Both the position numbers and the translations under genes were made by a program. 64,000 nucleotides of DNA from Acidobacteriota bacterium (GTDB lineage: Bacteria > Acidobacteriota > Blastocatellia > Pyrinomonadales > Pyrinomonadaceae). Positions 10,026 through 18,609 of the stretch are shown in pieces; within the stretch, counting starts at the first letter, position 1, and every line of letters begins with the position of its first letter. The notes below the pieces were generated by a model. The model was not told the DNA's origin. It searched no databases and saw nothing but the letters and a program-made list of their open reading frames with translations. The stretch covers positions 62,001-126,000 of the forward strand of contig JAHBSL010000008.1 in the NCBI GenBank assembly GCA_019639135.1, written 5' to 3'.

Positions 10026-10580
10026 ATGAAATTCTACGTTTACGCATCAACAATCTTGATTACAGCAGTATTCTTATTTGCCGGATGCGCTCGGCAAGGC
10101 ACCGATAAAGTTTCCGCGAGCCCGGACAAAGCCGAAGTTGAACGGTCAAGAACCAGCCAACAGGCGGCTCAAGCCGATCCGGCAGAGATCATCGGCGATA
10201 AATCTACAGCGGTTACGGTTTATAAATCCCCGACTTGCGGCTGCTGCTCCAAGTGGGAGGAGCATCTGACGAAAGCGGGTTTTCAGGTAACTTCAAAGCC
10301 GGTCGAAAATATGACCCAAATTCGAAAGCAGTATAACGTCCCGGACAAAATGCAGTCGTGCCACACGGCGATCATCGGCGGCTATGTGATCGAAGGTCAC
10401 GTTCCCGCCGATGACGTGAAGAAACTCCTCGGAACCCGCCCGGCAGATGTCGCCGGTCTCGCCGCGCCCGGAATGCCGCCGAAATCGCCGGGAATGCAGC
10501 CGGAAGGTGAAAAACCGTCCGGTTACGACGTGCTGAGCTTTGACCGTCAAGGCAACTCGAAGATCTTCACGTCTTATTAG
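10026..10580 (+). CDS. DUF411 lipoprotein (CopG-like metal-binding)
   Basis: A 184-residue product with a lipoprotein signal ending FAGC and a DUF411 domain from about residue 58: TVYKSPTCGCCSKWEEHL with its CGCC motif, then MQSCHTAIIGGYVIEGHVPA. DUF411 proteins are periplasmic, metal-associated and common in copper/silver operons (CopG-type). The start ATG 10026 follows AGGAGA at good spacing. A Pro/Met-rich tail (GMPPKSPGMQPEG) precedes the last 25 residues. It is followed by a strong terminator at 10666. Family assignment is secure; metal specificity is inferred. Confidence 0.9.
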   Translation: MKFYVYASTILITAVFLFAGCARQGTDKVSASPDKAEVERSRTSQQAAQADPAEIIGDKSTAVTVYKSPTCGCCSKWEEHLTKAGFQVTSKPVENMTQIRKQYNVPDKMQSCHTAIIGGYVIEGHVPADDVKKLLGTRPADVAGLAAPGMPPKSPGMQPEGEKPSGYDVLSFDRQGNSKIFTSY

Positions 10581-10665
10581 AAAGTTCGTTCAACGCCGGC
10601 CTCCGGACGAATTTCTCCCCGCCGACACGCCGGAGTGTAAGTAGAAGCAGATTGAAGGCCGAGGA

Positions 10666-10707
10666 GCGAGCTACAGCCACGCCGAACGTGGCTGTAGCTC
10701 GCTTTTT
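10666..10707 (+). terminator. Rho-independent terminator after DUF411 gene
   Basis: A perfect 16-bp stem (10666-10681 with 10687-10702), loop CCGAA and a run of five T. It separates the regulator/kinase/DUF411 unit from the next one. Confidence 0.85.
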
Positions 10708-10711
10708 CCAC

Positions 10712-10749
10712 TGCGTAAATTCCCCTGCCTCGTTCAGTCATTTCACGCA
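10712..10749 (+). promoter_or_regulatory. Upstream activator dyad (UAS 1)
   Basis: Half-sites TGCGTAAAT (10712-10720) and ATTTCACGCA (10740-10749) are inverted copies 19 bp apart. The centre lies about 88 bp before the start site predicted from the -24/-12 promoter at 10791. The same arrangement recurs at 16613, 23841 and 34745. Confidence 0.6.
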
Positions 10750-10790
10750 AAATCCAGATTGATTTTCGCTAAAGAGCCGTCTTTCCGATG

Positions 10791-10805
10791 CGGCACGCGT
10801 CTTGC
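10791..10805 (+). promoter_or_regulatory. Sigma54-type -24/-12 promoter
   Basis: CGGCACGCGTCTTGC matches TGGCACG-N4-TTGC at all but the first base, with GG and GC 10 bp apart. It predicts a start near 10817 and would drive the merR remnant and the following oxidase genes. Confidence 0.75.
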
Positions 10806-10865
10806 CATTCTGCATTATGAAAGGCGATGAGAAACGGAAAACACAACTTTGGTTCGGGAAATTTG

Positions 10866-11270
10866 ATGACCGCGCAGACCCTCACCGACCGCAGCGAGGT
10901 CTCGGTGGAGAACGTCAGGTATTACACGCGGCGAGGGCTTCTTAGACCCGTTCGTCATCGAAAAAACAATTATCGCCTATATCTGGAATCCGAACATCGC
11001 GCGGCCGCGCTCCATCCGCCAGGGGAAAAACTTAGGCTACACGCTCAAGGAAATCGCCAGGATTTTCGAGAGCAGGCGCGGCGATTCATCCTGTTCGCTG
11101 GTGCGCGAGATTATCGAGCGGCGTATCGCCGATCACCGGAAAAGCTGGACGAGATGCTGGAACTTCAAGAGCGAATGGAAACGGCACTTACGGGCTCGGC
11201 GGAGTTGCCGGACGAAGCGGCAGACGGGCACACGGTTTGTCATCCGATCGAATCAAGTCCGGTTGATTGA
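10866..11270 (+). pseudogene. MerR-family regulator with two compensating frameshifts
   Basis: The frame opens as a MerR regulator (SVENVRYYTRRGLLRPVRH, helix-turn-helix with the RYY..RGLL signature) from ATG 10866, or 10827 with 13 more residues. Near 10993 the family reading (IRQGKNLGYTLKEIARIFES) continues in another frame. Near 11143 it returns to the first frame (KLDEMLELQERMETAL...TVCHPIESSPVD). One extra base near 10993 and one lost base in the A run near 11140 explain both changes. Either the gene is broken or there are two indel errors. The single Cys in TVCH resembles metal-type MerR tails. It sits immediately downstream of a sigma54-type promoter. Confidence 0.75.
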
Positions 11271-11352
11271 AGTCTGCGATTGAGTTGTGTGCAGGTTCAA
11301 GTTTTGAATCGTTTTTGGAAAGACAATCACGGGCGAAAAGGAGGCGAAAGCT

Positions 11353-11613
11353 ATGCAGACGGTGGTTCAAGAATTTACCCGGGAAAATCTGACTGTCGGG
11401 GAAAACAACATTGAGGCGACGGAAAAAAGCGGTTGCAGCCAGGTCAGGGAAAAGCTCGACGCGCTGTTTGACGGCGACGCTCGGCTCGAAGAAACGCACG
11501 CCGCGATCAAGAAGGTCCTGTTCGCCCATCTCGAAATTTGCGAGGCCTGCTGCCGCATGTTCGACGTGCGCACGCGCTACGGTTCGCGCAGAGGAAGACC
11601 AGGAATTTTGTAG
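11353..11613 (+). CDS. Small zinc-finger (anti-sigma-like) protein
   Basis: An 86-residue product with an excellent Shine-Dalgarno (AAGGAGG). Residues ~28-68 fit the anti-sigma zf-HC2 pattern: Cys-x-x-VREKLDALFDGD, then HLEICEACCRMFD with His-x3-Cys-x2-Cys. There is no membrane segment, unlike most anti-sigma factors, so it would be cytoplasmic. It sits between the broken merR gene and the oxidase. A partner ECF sigma factor is encoded at 20951, not next to it. A role as Zn- or Cu-responsive antisigma is possible but unproven. Confidence 0.7.
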   Translation: MQTVVQEFTRENLTVGENNIEATEKSGCSQVREKLDALFDGDARLEETHAAIKKVLFAHLEICEACCRMFDVRTRYGSRRGRPGIL

Positions 11614-11671
11614 AAATCGAAAGTAAAAACCGGTCCCTTGAGCCGAGGAATGCTTCATAAAACCGAAGAAT

Positions 11672-13237
11672 ATGTCATCACTTAGTCTGTCAAAATCTAA
11701 AGTTTCGCGTCGGGCTTTTATACTTGGCGGTGCGGGTTTTGTTGGCGGCACAGCGCTGCTTTACGGCTGCGGAAACATCGGCGACAAGACGAATTTCAGC
11801 ATTGGCGCACCCACCGAAAAAAGCAAGGCGCTTCCGCCCTCGGGAGCGGTTAGGGAAATTGCTCTGGAGGCCCGCCTCGCGGAAACCGAAATTGCACCGG
11901 GCCGGCGCATTAATGCGTGGACGTACGACGGAAAATTTCCGGGAACTGAGATCCGCGCCAAAGAAGGGGAGAGGTTGCGGATTACGCTGAAGAATAATCT
12001 ACCCGAAGGCACCTCGATCCACTGGCATGGCGTTCATCAGAAGGGAACAAACAACATGGATGGGATCCCAGGCCTGACACAGCCGCCGATTCCCGCGGGA
12101 GCGTCATTCGTCTATGATTTTGTTGCCAATGCGCCCGGCACGTATTTCTATCATCCGCACTCCGGGCTGCAGATCGAGCGCGGCCTTTCCGCCGCGCTGA
12201 TCGTCGAGCCGAAAAAAGAAAACCTTGCCTACGACCGCGAATACACCCTCGTCTTGGACGACTGGATGGACGGCTCGCCCGATCTGGCATTCGAACAATT
12301 AAAGCAGGGGATCTCGCCCGCCAACGGCCTGCCGAAAGGTCCCACCCCCTCATCGTCATCGCACGAGGGCGAAATGATGGAGTTGGGGCACGGCGGAATG
12401 TCGGAAGCGGAGGGGTGTTGCGCCAACGGCGACGTCGCGTACTCGAACTATCTGATGAACGGACGCTCCCCGGAAGCCGCTCCGGAATTTCAGGTCAAGC
12501 GCGGCGAGCGCATCCGATTTCGGGTGATTAATGCGGGAGGCGCGACCGTTTTCCGCGTTGCCGTTCAGGGACACAAATTGATCGTCACTCATACGGACGG
12601 TTTTCCGGTTCACGCCGTCGAGGTTGACGCGTTTGAGATTGCGCCGGGCGAGCGTTACGACTTTTTGATTGCGGCGAATAATCCGGGGGCGTGGGCGATC
12701 GCCGCCGCGCCGACGGGTGAACCGCGACGCGCGGCACGAGGCATCTTGCGCTACTCGGACGCGCCGGGCGCGTTGAATCCGCCGGTCGATTTTCTGCCGG
12801 ACGAATTGGACGGGGAAGTTCTCGATCCGGACGATTTGATGTCGCCCGACGATTTGGACTTTCCTCCGGCCGGTGAGCCTGATCGCGAAATAGACCTGGT
12901 TCTAAGCGGGAGCAGGCGCTCTTACGAATGGCTGATCAACGGGCGGAAGGGGCTGGACGATCCGTTCGGGATCCGCTCCGGCGAGCGCGTCCGCGTCGTG
13001 ATTCGAAATCGCACGATGATGTGGCACCCGATGCACCTACATGGGCATTCATTCCGCGTCATCAATGGCGGGAATTCAAGAAACGCTCCCGTTAAGGATA
13101 CTGTCCTGATCAAGCCCACCATGCACGGTCGGGCGGAGTTCGAGTTTCTCGCCGACAACCCGGGGGTGTGGCTGATTCATTGTCACCATGCTTACCACTT
13201 GGCGGCCGGGATGGAGCGTCTTTTCAGATACGTCTGA
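11672..13237 (+). CDS. Tat-exported multicopper oxidase
   Basis: A 521-residue three-domain cupredoxin oxidase. The N-terminus has a Tat signal (SRRAFILGGAG) that also contains a potential lipobox (LLYGC), so it may be anchored. All four copper-binding clusters are present: HWHG (~117), YHPHSG (~159), HPMHLHGHSF (~452) and HCHHAYHLAAGM (~503), giving a type 1 and a trinuclear site. A short His/Met-rich insert (GEMMELGHGGMSEAEGCC, ~231-248) may bind Cu(I). The likely role is periplasmic Cu(I) oxidation, as in CueO-like enzymes. Only a weak Shine-Dalgarno precedes ATG 11672. It is the second of several genes behind the -24/-12 promoter at 10791. Confidence 0.93.
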   Translation: MSSLSLSKSKVSRRAFILGGAGFVGGTALLYGCGNIGDKTNFSIGAPTEKSKALPPSGAVREIALEARLAETEIAPGRRINAWTYDGKFPGTEIRAKEGERLRITLKNNLPEGTSIHWHGVHQKGTNNMDGIPGLTQPPIPAGASFVYDFVANAPGTYFYHPHSGLQIERGLSAALIVEPKKENLAYDREYTLVLDDWMDGSPDLAFEQLKQGISPANGLPKGPTPSSSSHEGEMMELGHGGMSEAEGCCANGDVAYSNYLMNGRSPEAAPEFQVKRGERIRFRVINAGGATVFRVAVQGHKLIVTHTDGFPVHAVEVDAFEIAPGERYDFLIAANNPGAWAIAAAPTGEPRRAARGILRYSDAPGALNPPVDFLPDELDGEVLDPDDLMSPDDLDFPPAGEPDREIDLVLSGSRRSYEWLINGRKGLDDPFGIRSGERVRVVIRNRTMMWHPMHLHGHSFRVINGGNSRNAPVKDTVLIKPTMHGRAEFEFLADNPGVWLIHCHHAYHLAAGMERLFRYV

Positions 13238-13259
13238 AAACTTGAATGAGGTGAACATT

Positions 13260-13676
13260 ATGAAAAAGCAATTACTTTTGACGTTCGCGCTCCTGGGAGT
13301 CCTGGTCGGTCTTTCGACGGCAACGGCGGTCGCGCAGGAAACAATCACCGCAGACAAAAGCGGCAGATTTCATCTCGGGAAGGCGGCGCGTGTCGGCGAT
13401 AAAGTGCTCGATGCTGGAATGTATCAAGTCCAGCATTTCGATGAAAAGGCCGACCACATTGTCATCTTCCGCAAAGTCGAAATGGGTTATCGCGGCAATA
13501 TGGGCAATCAGAACCTCGGTGAAGAGGTGCTTCGCGCTAAATGCACCGTCGAAGCGGTTGATAAAAAGATCGGGGACACAATAATTCTGCTTCGGAAAAA
13601 CGCAGGAGGCGACCGTGAAGCCTTTGAAGTCTGGATTCGCGGGGAACGAGTAAAACACGTCTTGCCGGCTTCGTAA
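13260..13676 (+). CDS. Secreted protein of unknown function
   Basis: A 138-residue product starting at ATG 13260 (Shine-Dalgarno GAGGTG). It has a clear signal peptide (LLLTFALLGVLVGLSTATAVAQ) and a small beta-rich domain (GKAARVGDKVLDAGMYQVQH, VFEVWIRGERVKH-like end). The GxYxV pattern resembles short secreted beta-barrel domains that are frequent in Acidobacteriota, but I cannot name the family. It is 22 bp behind the oxidase gene and in the same operon. One Cys (RAKCTV) is present. Function unknown. Confidence 0.75.
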   Translation: MKKQLLLTFALLGVLVGLSTATAVAQETITADKSGRFHLGKAARVGDKVLDAGMYQVQHFDEKADHIVIFRKVEMGYRGNMGNQNLGEEVLRAKCTVEAVDKKIGDTIILLRKNAGGDREAFEVWIRGERVKHVLPAS

Positions 13677-13715
13677 AACGCGAACCGGTCGTAAGGAATT
13701 TAGAGGTACAAAACC

Positions 13716-14315
13716 ATGAACGAATGCACGGTCTTAACATTGCACGAAAAGCTGCACAACGAAAACGCTCAGGTCGTCGACGTCCGCGAACGCGCGGAGT
13801 TTGCGGGCGGTCGCGTCGCGGGGGCGAAATCACTTCCGCTCGGCGAAATTGAGAAACGTGCCGCAGAGCTCGACCCAAGGAAACCGGTTTACGTTATGTG
13901 CCGGACGGGACGCCGGTCCGCCGAAGCCCAGAAAAAACTAAAGGCACGCGGCTTTGCCGATGTCATCAACGTCACGGGCGGCTTTGACGCCTGGAAGAAT
14001 GCAGGCCTGCCGTTCGAGCGCGACGAAAACGCGCCCTGGTCGCTGGAGCGGCAGGTTCGTTTCGCTGCCGGATCGCTGGTTTTGACCGGGGTCGTACTGG
14101 CAGTTCTCATCCATCCATATTTTGTTTGGCTATCGGCGTTCATCGGCGCCGGCCTCGTTTTCGCGGCAGTCACCGACACGTGCGCGATGGGCATGCTCCT
14201 GGCGAAGATGCCATGGAATAAACCGATGGCACGAGCCTCATGTGCGTGCGGTTGCGAGGCCGCCGACAGGAATGCTCGGACCGGTTTTCAAATTCGCGAA
14301 ACCCCGCAGTCGTAG
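13716..14315 (+). CDS. Rhodanese with membrane domain (YgaP-like)
   Basis: A 199-residue product. Residues 1-105 form a rhodanese domain with the active-site loop MCRTGRRS (catalytic Cys). Residues ~110-165 hold two membrane helices of the DUF2892 type (RQVRFAAGSLVLTGVVLAVL, FAAVTDTCAMGMLL). The tail has a CACGCEA Cys cluster. This is the YgaP architecture: sulfurtransferase active site facing the cytoplasm, tethered to the membrane. In the copper operon it may handle persulfide or repair damaged Fe-S/thiol targets, which is inference. The CACGC tail is an addition not needed for the fold. Confidence 0.88.
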   Translation: MNECTVLTLHEKLHNENAQVVDVRERAEFAGGRVAGAKSLPLGEIEKRAAELDPRKPVYVMCRTGRRSAEAQKKLKARGFADVINVTGGFDAWKNAGLPFERDENAPWSLERQVRFAAGSLVLTGVVLAVLIHPYFVWLSAFIGAGLVFAAVTDTCAMGMLLAKMPWNKPMARASCACGCEAADRNARTGFQIRETPQS

Positions 14316-14409
14316 CGTTTTGTAAACACGATGTACTCAAAACCCTGGTCATGTAGCGCGTAGGCGCCCGAGTAGGAGATACAAGTCAAAACTTAAGGAG
14401 GAAAAATCC

Positions 14410-14718
14410 ATGTCAGTAACAGCCGAAAATTTGATCCGATCGAAAGCTGGGGACCAGGCGGGCGAGTTGTCTTTCTTCTCGTATGTGTGGAAATGCGTTG
14501 TCGGGGCCGAAGTGGTCTATTTCGTATGCCTGTTGGGGGCTTTCGTACTGGAACGAACCGCGAATGGTGGCCAACTTCATCACACTTTGTTCGAAACGCT
14601 GCCGGGCTTTGTGTGGCTGACCCCTGCAAGCGTGTTGCTTGGCGCGGTCTACATTTTGATATCCGCCGCCGTCTTCGGAACCTATATGGTGTGGATGCAC
14701 AATTCGAGCATTAAATGA
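14410..14718 (+). CDS. Small two-helix membrane protein, unknown
   Basis: A 102-residue protein with a strong Shine-Dalgarno (AAGGAGG) and two membrane helices (~28-50, YVWKCVVGAEVVYFVCLLGA; ~70-95, SVLLGAVYILISAAVFGTYM) joined by a short polar segment. No catalytic or metal motif except one His pair (LHHTLFE). I do not recognise a family. It lies between the rhodanese and the Lgt-VWA gene and is probably co-transcribed with them. Confidence 0.7.
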   Translation: MSVTAENLIRSKAGDQAGELSFFSYVWKCVVGAEVVYFVCLLGAFVLERTANGGQLHHTLFETLPGFVWLTPASVLLGAVYILISAAVFGTYMVWMHNSSIK

Positions 14719-14756
14719 TAAACGGGATCTAAAACTTTGAAGCATGGTGGAAATTT

Positions 14757-16532
14757 ATGTATCCGGAACTATTTCGCATCGGTGATTTTCCGATAAGCAC
14801 ATATGGCGTTTTGCTCGCGGTCGCGATGCTTTTCGCTCTGTTCGTTGCCTCGCGGCTTGCGGAGCGCGAAGGAATTCCAAGGGGCAGGGTTTACGATCTA
14901 GGTTTGTGGGCGATCGTTGGCGGTTTGCTCGGATCGAAAATCCTGCTGATGCTTACCGAAGACAATGTGCAATTTTTCTCACTTGATTTCCTTCGGTCGG
15001 GCGGCGTTTATTTCGGCGGCTTCTTGGGCGGATTTATTGCGCTTGTCGTGTTGGTCCGCTTTTATCAACTTCCCTTTCTGAAGGTCGCCGACGCGTTCGC
15101 TCCGGGTGTTGCCCTCGGGCAGGGGATCGGGCGGCTAGGGTGTTTTGCTGCTGGAGATTCCTGGGGAAAACCGACGGACCTGCCCTGGGGCGTACGTTTT
15201 ACAGAACTTGCGCACACCAACACGGGCGTTCCGATATACGCCGCGGACGGAAGCGATCTTTATCTGCATCCGACACAGCTTTACGAGTCGCTCACGATGT
15301 TCATCGTTTTTGGCCTGCTGGTTTGGCTCCACCAGCGTAAGAGATTTGACGGACAAGTTTTGATCGCCTACGCGATCATATACGCGCTCGCCCGCTTTAC
15401 GATTGAATTCTGGCGCGGCGATCCGCGCGGCGATTTTCTTGGACTGACGACTTTTACGGGGTTATCAACTTCTCAGTTGATCAGCTTGCTCGTTGCAGGC
15501 GGTGCAGCTGGTTTTTCAATCTTGCGTGCGCGAAAGAGACGAAGCGTGAGGCTTTTGCCAACGGCGTTGATGGTTGTGGTATCTGCTGCGGTTTTCACCG
15601 CCCCGGCAAACGCGCAGGATCAAAGACCGGTCCGCGTCGAAACCAAACTGGTGAACGTCAGCGTCTCGGTGACAGACAAGCAAGGCAATCCGATCAAGGG
15701 ATTGAAGAAAGAGCAGTTCGAGATCTTCGACAACAGAGTGCGGCAGCAGATCGCGCATTTTTCCGATGAAGAATCGCCTGTTTCGTTCGGGATCGTTTTC
15801 GACCTGCGCCCGGTAACAGGCGAACGAACGATTACGGTTCTTGACGCGTTACGAGATTTTACGAAGCAGCTTCCAGCGAAAGACGATTTTTTCGTTCTGA
15901 CGTTTGATGAGCGTGGCAGTTTTGTCTTTGATTTTGTCCCAACGGAGGTGCAAATCCGCACGCAGTTGTCCGAAAAGCGCGGCGGGCCGAACTCGCTTTA
16001 CGACGCGATTTGTCTTGCGGCAGAGAAAGTCGCGGAGAAAGTCAAAGAAAAGAATAATCGGAAGCAAACTTTGCTGGTGATTTCCGACGGCGCGGACCGT
16101 GGCAGCCGCCACGATTTCGGTGAAATGCAAAAACATTTGTTCGAGTTTGACACACAGATTTACGCCGTAGTTTTCGATAAGAATAAAGATCAGCCGGCCG
16201 CTTTACTTGATGTCGTTCGGGAAAGAAGACTGCGCGTCAACATCTCAAAAGATGGCGCGCCGCTCGACCGGGCCGCGATCGAAGAATTAACAAAAACGAG
16301 CGGAGGCATTTATCACGCTTCGGCGATGAAAAACAGTTTGGAAATTTACGAGATGCTCAAACACGGTGCGGACGACGCTCGACACCAATACGCGATCGGA
16401 TTCTACCCGGTAGACGCAAACGGAAAACGGCACAAATTAAAGATCATCGTGCTTCCGGCAGGTGAAGGTCGTCGTCTTTTCGCATCTTACCGGCGTTTTT
16501 ACACAAGTCCGGCGAACATTTTGGACAAGTAA
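14757..16532 (+). CDS. Prolipoprotein diacylglyceryl transferase fused to VWA domain
   Basis: A 591-residue fusion. Residues 1-~260 are a multi-pass Lgt domain (ISTYGVLLAVAM, GGVYFGGFLGG, signature region GRLGCFAAGDSWG at ~125-137, LHPTQLYESL, RFTIEFWRGDPRG), which transfers diacylglycerol to lipoprotein Cys. Residues ~264-286 are a hydrophobic segment ending APANAQ, like a signal peptide with a cleavage site. The rest is a VWFA-related domain (VNVSVSVTDKQGNPIKGL, VFDLRPVTGERTI, LLVISDGADRG) of the acidobacterial type. A GTG at 15546 could start the second half separately, but it has only a weak ribosome site. No stop or frameshift separates the halves. Many island products are lipoproteins, so a dedicated Lgt makes sense. 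Confidence 0.88.
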   Translation: MYPELFRIGDFPISTYGVLLAVAMLFALFVASRLAEREGIPRGRVYDLGLWAIVGGLLGSKILLMLTEDNVQFFSLDFLRSGGVYFGGFLGGFIALVVLVRFYQLPFLKVADAFAPGVALGQGIGRLGCFAAGDSWGKPTDLPWGVRFTELAHTNTGVPIYAADGSDLYLHPTQLYESLTMFIVFGLLVWLHQRKRFDGQVLIAYAIIYALARFTIEFWRGDPRGDFLGLTTFTGLSTSQLISLLVAGGAAGFSILRARKRRSVRLLPTALMVVVSAAVFTAPANAQDQRPVRVETKLVNVSVSVTDKQGNPIKGLKKEQFEIFDNRVRQQIAHFSDEESPVSFGIVFDLRPVTGERTITVLDALRDFTKQLPAKDDFFVLTFDERGSFVFDFVPTEVQIRTQLSEKRGGPNSLYDAICLAAEKVAEKVKEKNNRKQTLLVISDGADRGSRHDFGEMQKHLFEFDTQIYAVVFDKNKDQPAALLDVVRERRLRVNISKDGAPLDRAAIEELTKTSGGIYHASAMKNSLEIYEMLKHGADDARHQYAIGFYPVDANGKRHKLKIIVLPAGEGRRLFASYRRFYTSPANILDK

Positions 16533-16612
16533 TTTTTCACATATTTAACGGGACTCAAGATCTCTTCCGGTAAACATGCCTTGCGTTTTTACCGGATTTC
16601 GCGTTTGTGGGA

Positions 16613-16646
16613 TGCGTAAATTTCCCGATCCGATCAGTTATTTCAC
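16613..16646 (+). promoter_or_regulatory. Upstream activator dyad (UAS 2)
   Basis: TGCGTAAAT (16613-16621) and ATTTCAC (16640-16646), 18 bp apart. The left half-site is identical to UAS 1 at 10712 and the right one shares ATTTCAC. The centre is about 97 bp before the predicted start of the promoter at 16701. Confidence 0.6.
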
Positions 16647-16700
16647 TTAGAAAAATCACGCCTGCCATGCCAAACCACAGGGATTCAGCCGTTTTTGTGA

Positions 16701-16715
16701 TGGCACGTGTGTTGC
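16701..16715 (+). promoter_or_regulatory. Sigma54-type promoter, exact consensus
   Basis: TGGCACGTGTGTTGC is a perfect TGGCACG-N4-TTGC element, 56 bp before the copper oxidase ATG at 16771, with a predicted start near 16727. Confidence 0.85.
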
Positions 16716-16770
16716 GCTCTGGTTTTTTAGGAAACCGCGGGAGCCTATTGCAGAACGCGGTTGGTGAAAT

Positions 16771-18609
16771 ATGAAGGACTTCACAATCACAAGACGCGAC
16801 CTACTAAAAAGTGCCGGAAGCTTGGGGCTGCTTGCGGCGTTTGAACGCCTCGTACCGGCTTACGCACAAACATCGGGTGCTCCGTTAGCTTCCCGGCAGC
16901 CGGGAGAACCGATAGACCTGGTAATCGCGGATCAGAAGATCAATTTTGACGGTCGAACGGGAAACGCGATAACCGTGAACGGCTCGCTGCCCGGTCCTAT
17001 TCTCCGCCTTCGCGAAGGAGAAGATGCCGTAATTCGAGTAACCAATAAACTGAAAGAAGTAAGCTCAATTCACTGGCACGGTCTCATAGTACCAATGAAT
17101 ATGGACGGCGTGCCGGGCGTGAGTTTCGCCGGCATCAAGCCAGGCGAGACTTTTAGTTACCGTTTCCCGGTCAGGCAATCCGGCACGTACTGGTACCACA
17201 GTCATTCGGGCGGACAGGAACTCCTCGGGGTTTACGCGCCGATGATAATCGAGCCGGCCGAACCTGAACCGTTCAAATACGACAGGGATTACGTCGTCAT
17301 GCTCTCGGATTGGAGCTTTGAAAATCCTGCGAGGATCCTCGCCAATCTCAAATCGCTCGGCAATTACTACAATTTTCAGCGGCGCACGGTCGCAGAGTTT
17401 TTCCGCGACGCCTCGAACAAAGGCTTGTCGGTCGCGCTCTCCGATTGGGAAGCGTGGTCGAAAATGCGGATGGATCCGACCGATTTGGCGGACGTAACGG
17501 GCGAAACTCTGATCTACCTGATGAACGGGTTGTCGCCCGCCTCGAACTGGACCGGGATCTTCAATGCCGGCGAGCGGGTCCGCCTGCGGTTCATCAATGC
17601 CGGGGCTTCGACCTATTTCGACTGCCGCATTCCGGGACTCAAGATGACCGTCGTGCAAGCGGACGGGCAGCACGTGCAGCCCGTTGAAGTTGACGAATTC
17701 CGCATCGCGCCGGCTGAAACATATGATGTGGTCGTCGAACCGCACGAGCCTAAGCCCTATACAGTTTTCGCCGAGACAATGGACAGAAGCGGCTACGCCC
17801 GCGGCACGCTCGCTCCTCAAGAAGGCCTCGTGGGCACGATCCCGGCGAGGCGCCCGCGTCCGACATTGACGATGAAAGATATGGGCATGGACATGCAGGG
17901 CATGGATATGCCTGGGATGGAAATGCCGAAAAACGCTCCTAAGACCGATTCGCACGCGAATATGCCGGGTATGGAGGCAAAACCTAAAACGGACGACAAA
18001 ATGGCCGGAATGAACATGGCGGGGGCGGCCGCGAAAACCGAAATTCCCGGCAGCACGCCTATCCCGCACTCGAAAGATCGGCACGGCATCGGCAATCAAA
18101 CTGTCCCGATGACGACGCAAGCCCGGCTCGACGAACCGGGTGTCGGCCTGGGCGATGACGGCTGGCGTGTTCTCGTTTATACCGACTTGAAGCGCTTGGC
18201 GATGCGCGAGGATATGCGCGAGCCGGAACGCGAGATAGAGCTTCACATAACCGGCAACATGGAACGGTTTATGTGGTCGTTCGATGGCAAAAAGTATTCG
18301 GAAGCCAAAACGCCTATTCCGTTCCGCTACGGCGAGCGGCTGCGCTTCACGTTCGTCAACGACACGATGATGGCACACCCGCTCCACCTGCACGGGATGT
18401 GGATGGAGCTGGAAAACGGCAACGGCCATTTCATCCCGCGCAAGCACACGGTCAACGTCAAACCCGCGGAGCGGGTGTCGGTTGCGATCACTGCGGACGC
18501 TCCCGGTCGCTGGGCCTTCCATTGCCATCTGCTCCTGCACATGGAGATGGGGATGTTCCGTGTCATCGAGGTTTCGGACAAAGCCATAGTAGCGGAGGTG
18601 AAGAAATGA
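16771..18609 (+). CDS. copA: Copper resistance multicopper oxidase CopA type
   Basis: A 612-residue periplasmic oxidase. It has a Tat signal (TRRDLLKSAG) and three cupredoxin domains with ligand clusters HWHG (~101), WYHSHSG (~141), HPLHLHGMW (~536) and HCHLLLHMEMGMF (~585). An insert at ~370-423 is extremely Met-rich (MGMDMQGMDMPGMEMP), as in PcoA/CopA, and would bind several Cu(I). It oxidises or sequesters periplasmic copper together with CopB. It is translationally coupled to CopB by an ATGA overlap. It sits 56 bp behind a perfect -24/-12 promoter, not a CopRS-type promoter. The symbol refers to the oxidase, not to the ATPase at 57234. Confidence 0.95.
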   Translation: MKDFTITRRDLLKSAGSLGLLAAFERLVPAYAQTSGAPLASRQPGEPIDLVIADQKINFDGRTGNAITVNGSLPGPILRLREGEDAVIRVTNKLKEVSSIHWHGLIVPMNMDGVPGVSFAGIKPGETFSYRFPVRQSGTYWYHSHSGGQELLGVYAPMIIEPAEPEPFKYDRDYVVMLSDWSFENPARILANLKSLGNYYNFQRRTVAEFFRDASNKGLSVALSDWEAWSKMRMDPTDLADVTGETLIYLMNGLSPASNWTGIFNAGERVRLRFINAGASTYFDCRIPGLKMTVVQADGQHVQPVEVDEFRIAPAETYDVVVEPHEPKPYTVFAETMDRSGYARGTLAPQEGLVGTIPARRPRPTLTMKDMGMDMQGMDMPGMEMPKNAPKTDSHANMPGMEAKPKTDDKMAGMNMAGAAAKTEIPGSTPIPHSKDRHGIGNQTVPMTTQARLDEPGVGLGDDGWRVLVYTDLKRLAMREDMREPEREIELHITGNMERFMWSFDGKKYSEAKTPIPFRYGERLRFTFVNDTMMAHPLHLHGMWMELENGNGHFIPRKHTVNVKPAERVSVAITADAPGRWAFHCHLLLHMEMGMFRVIEVSDKAIVAEVKK

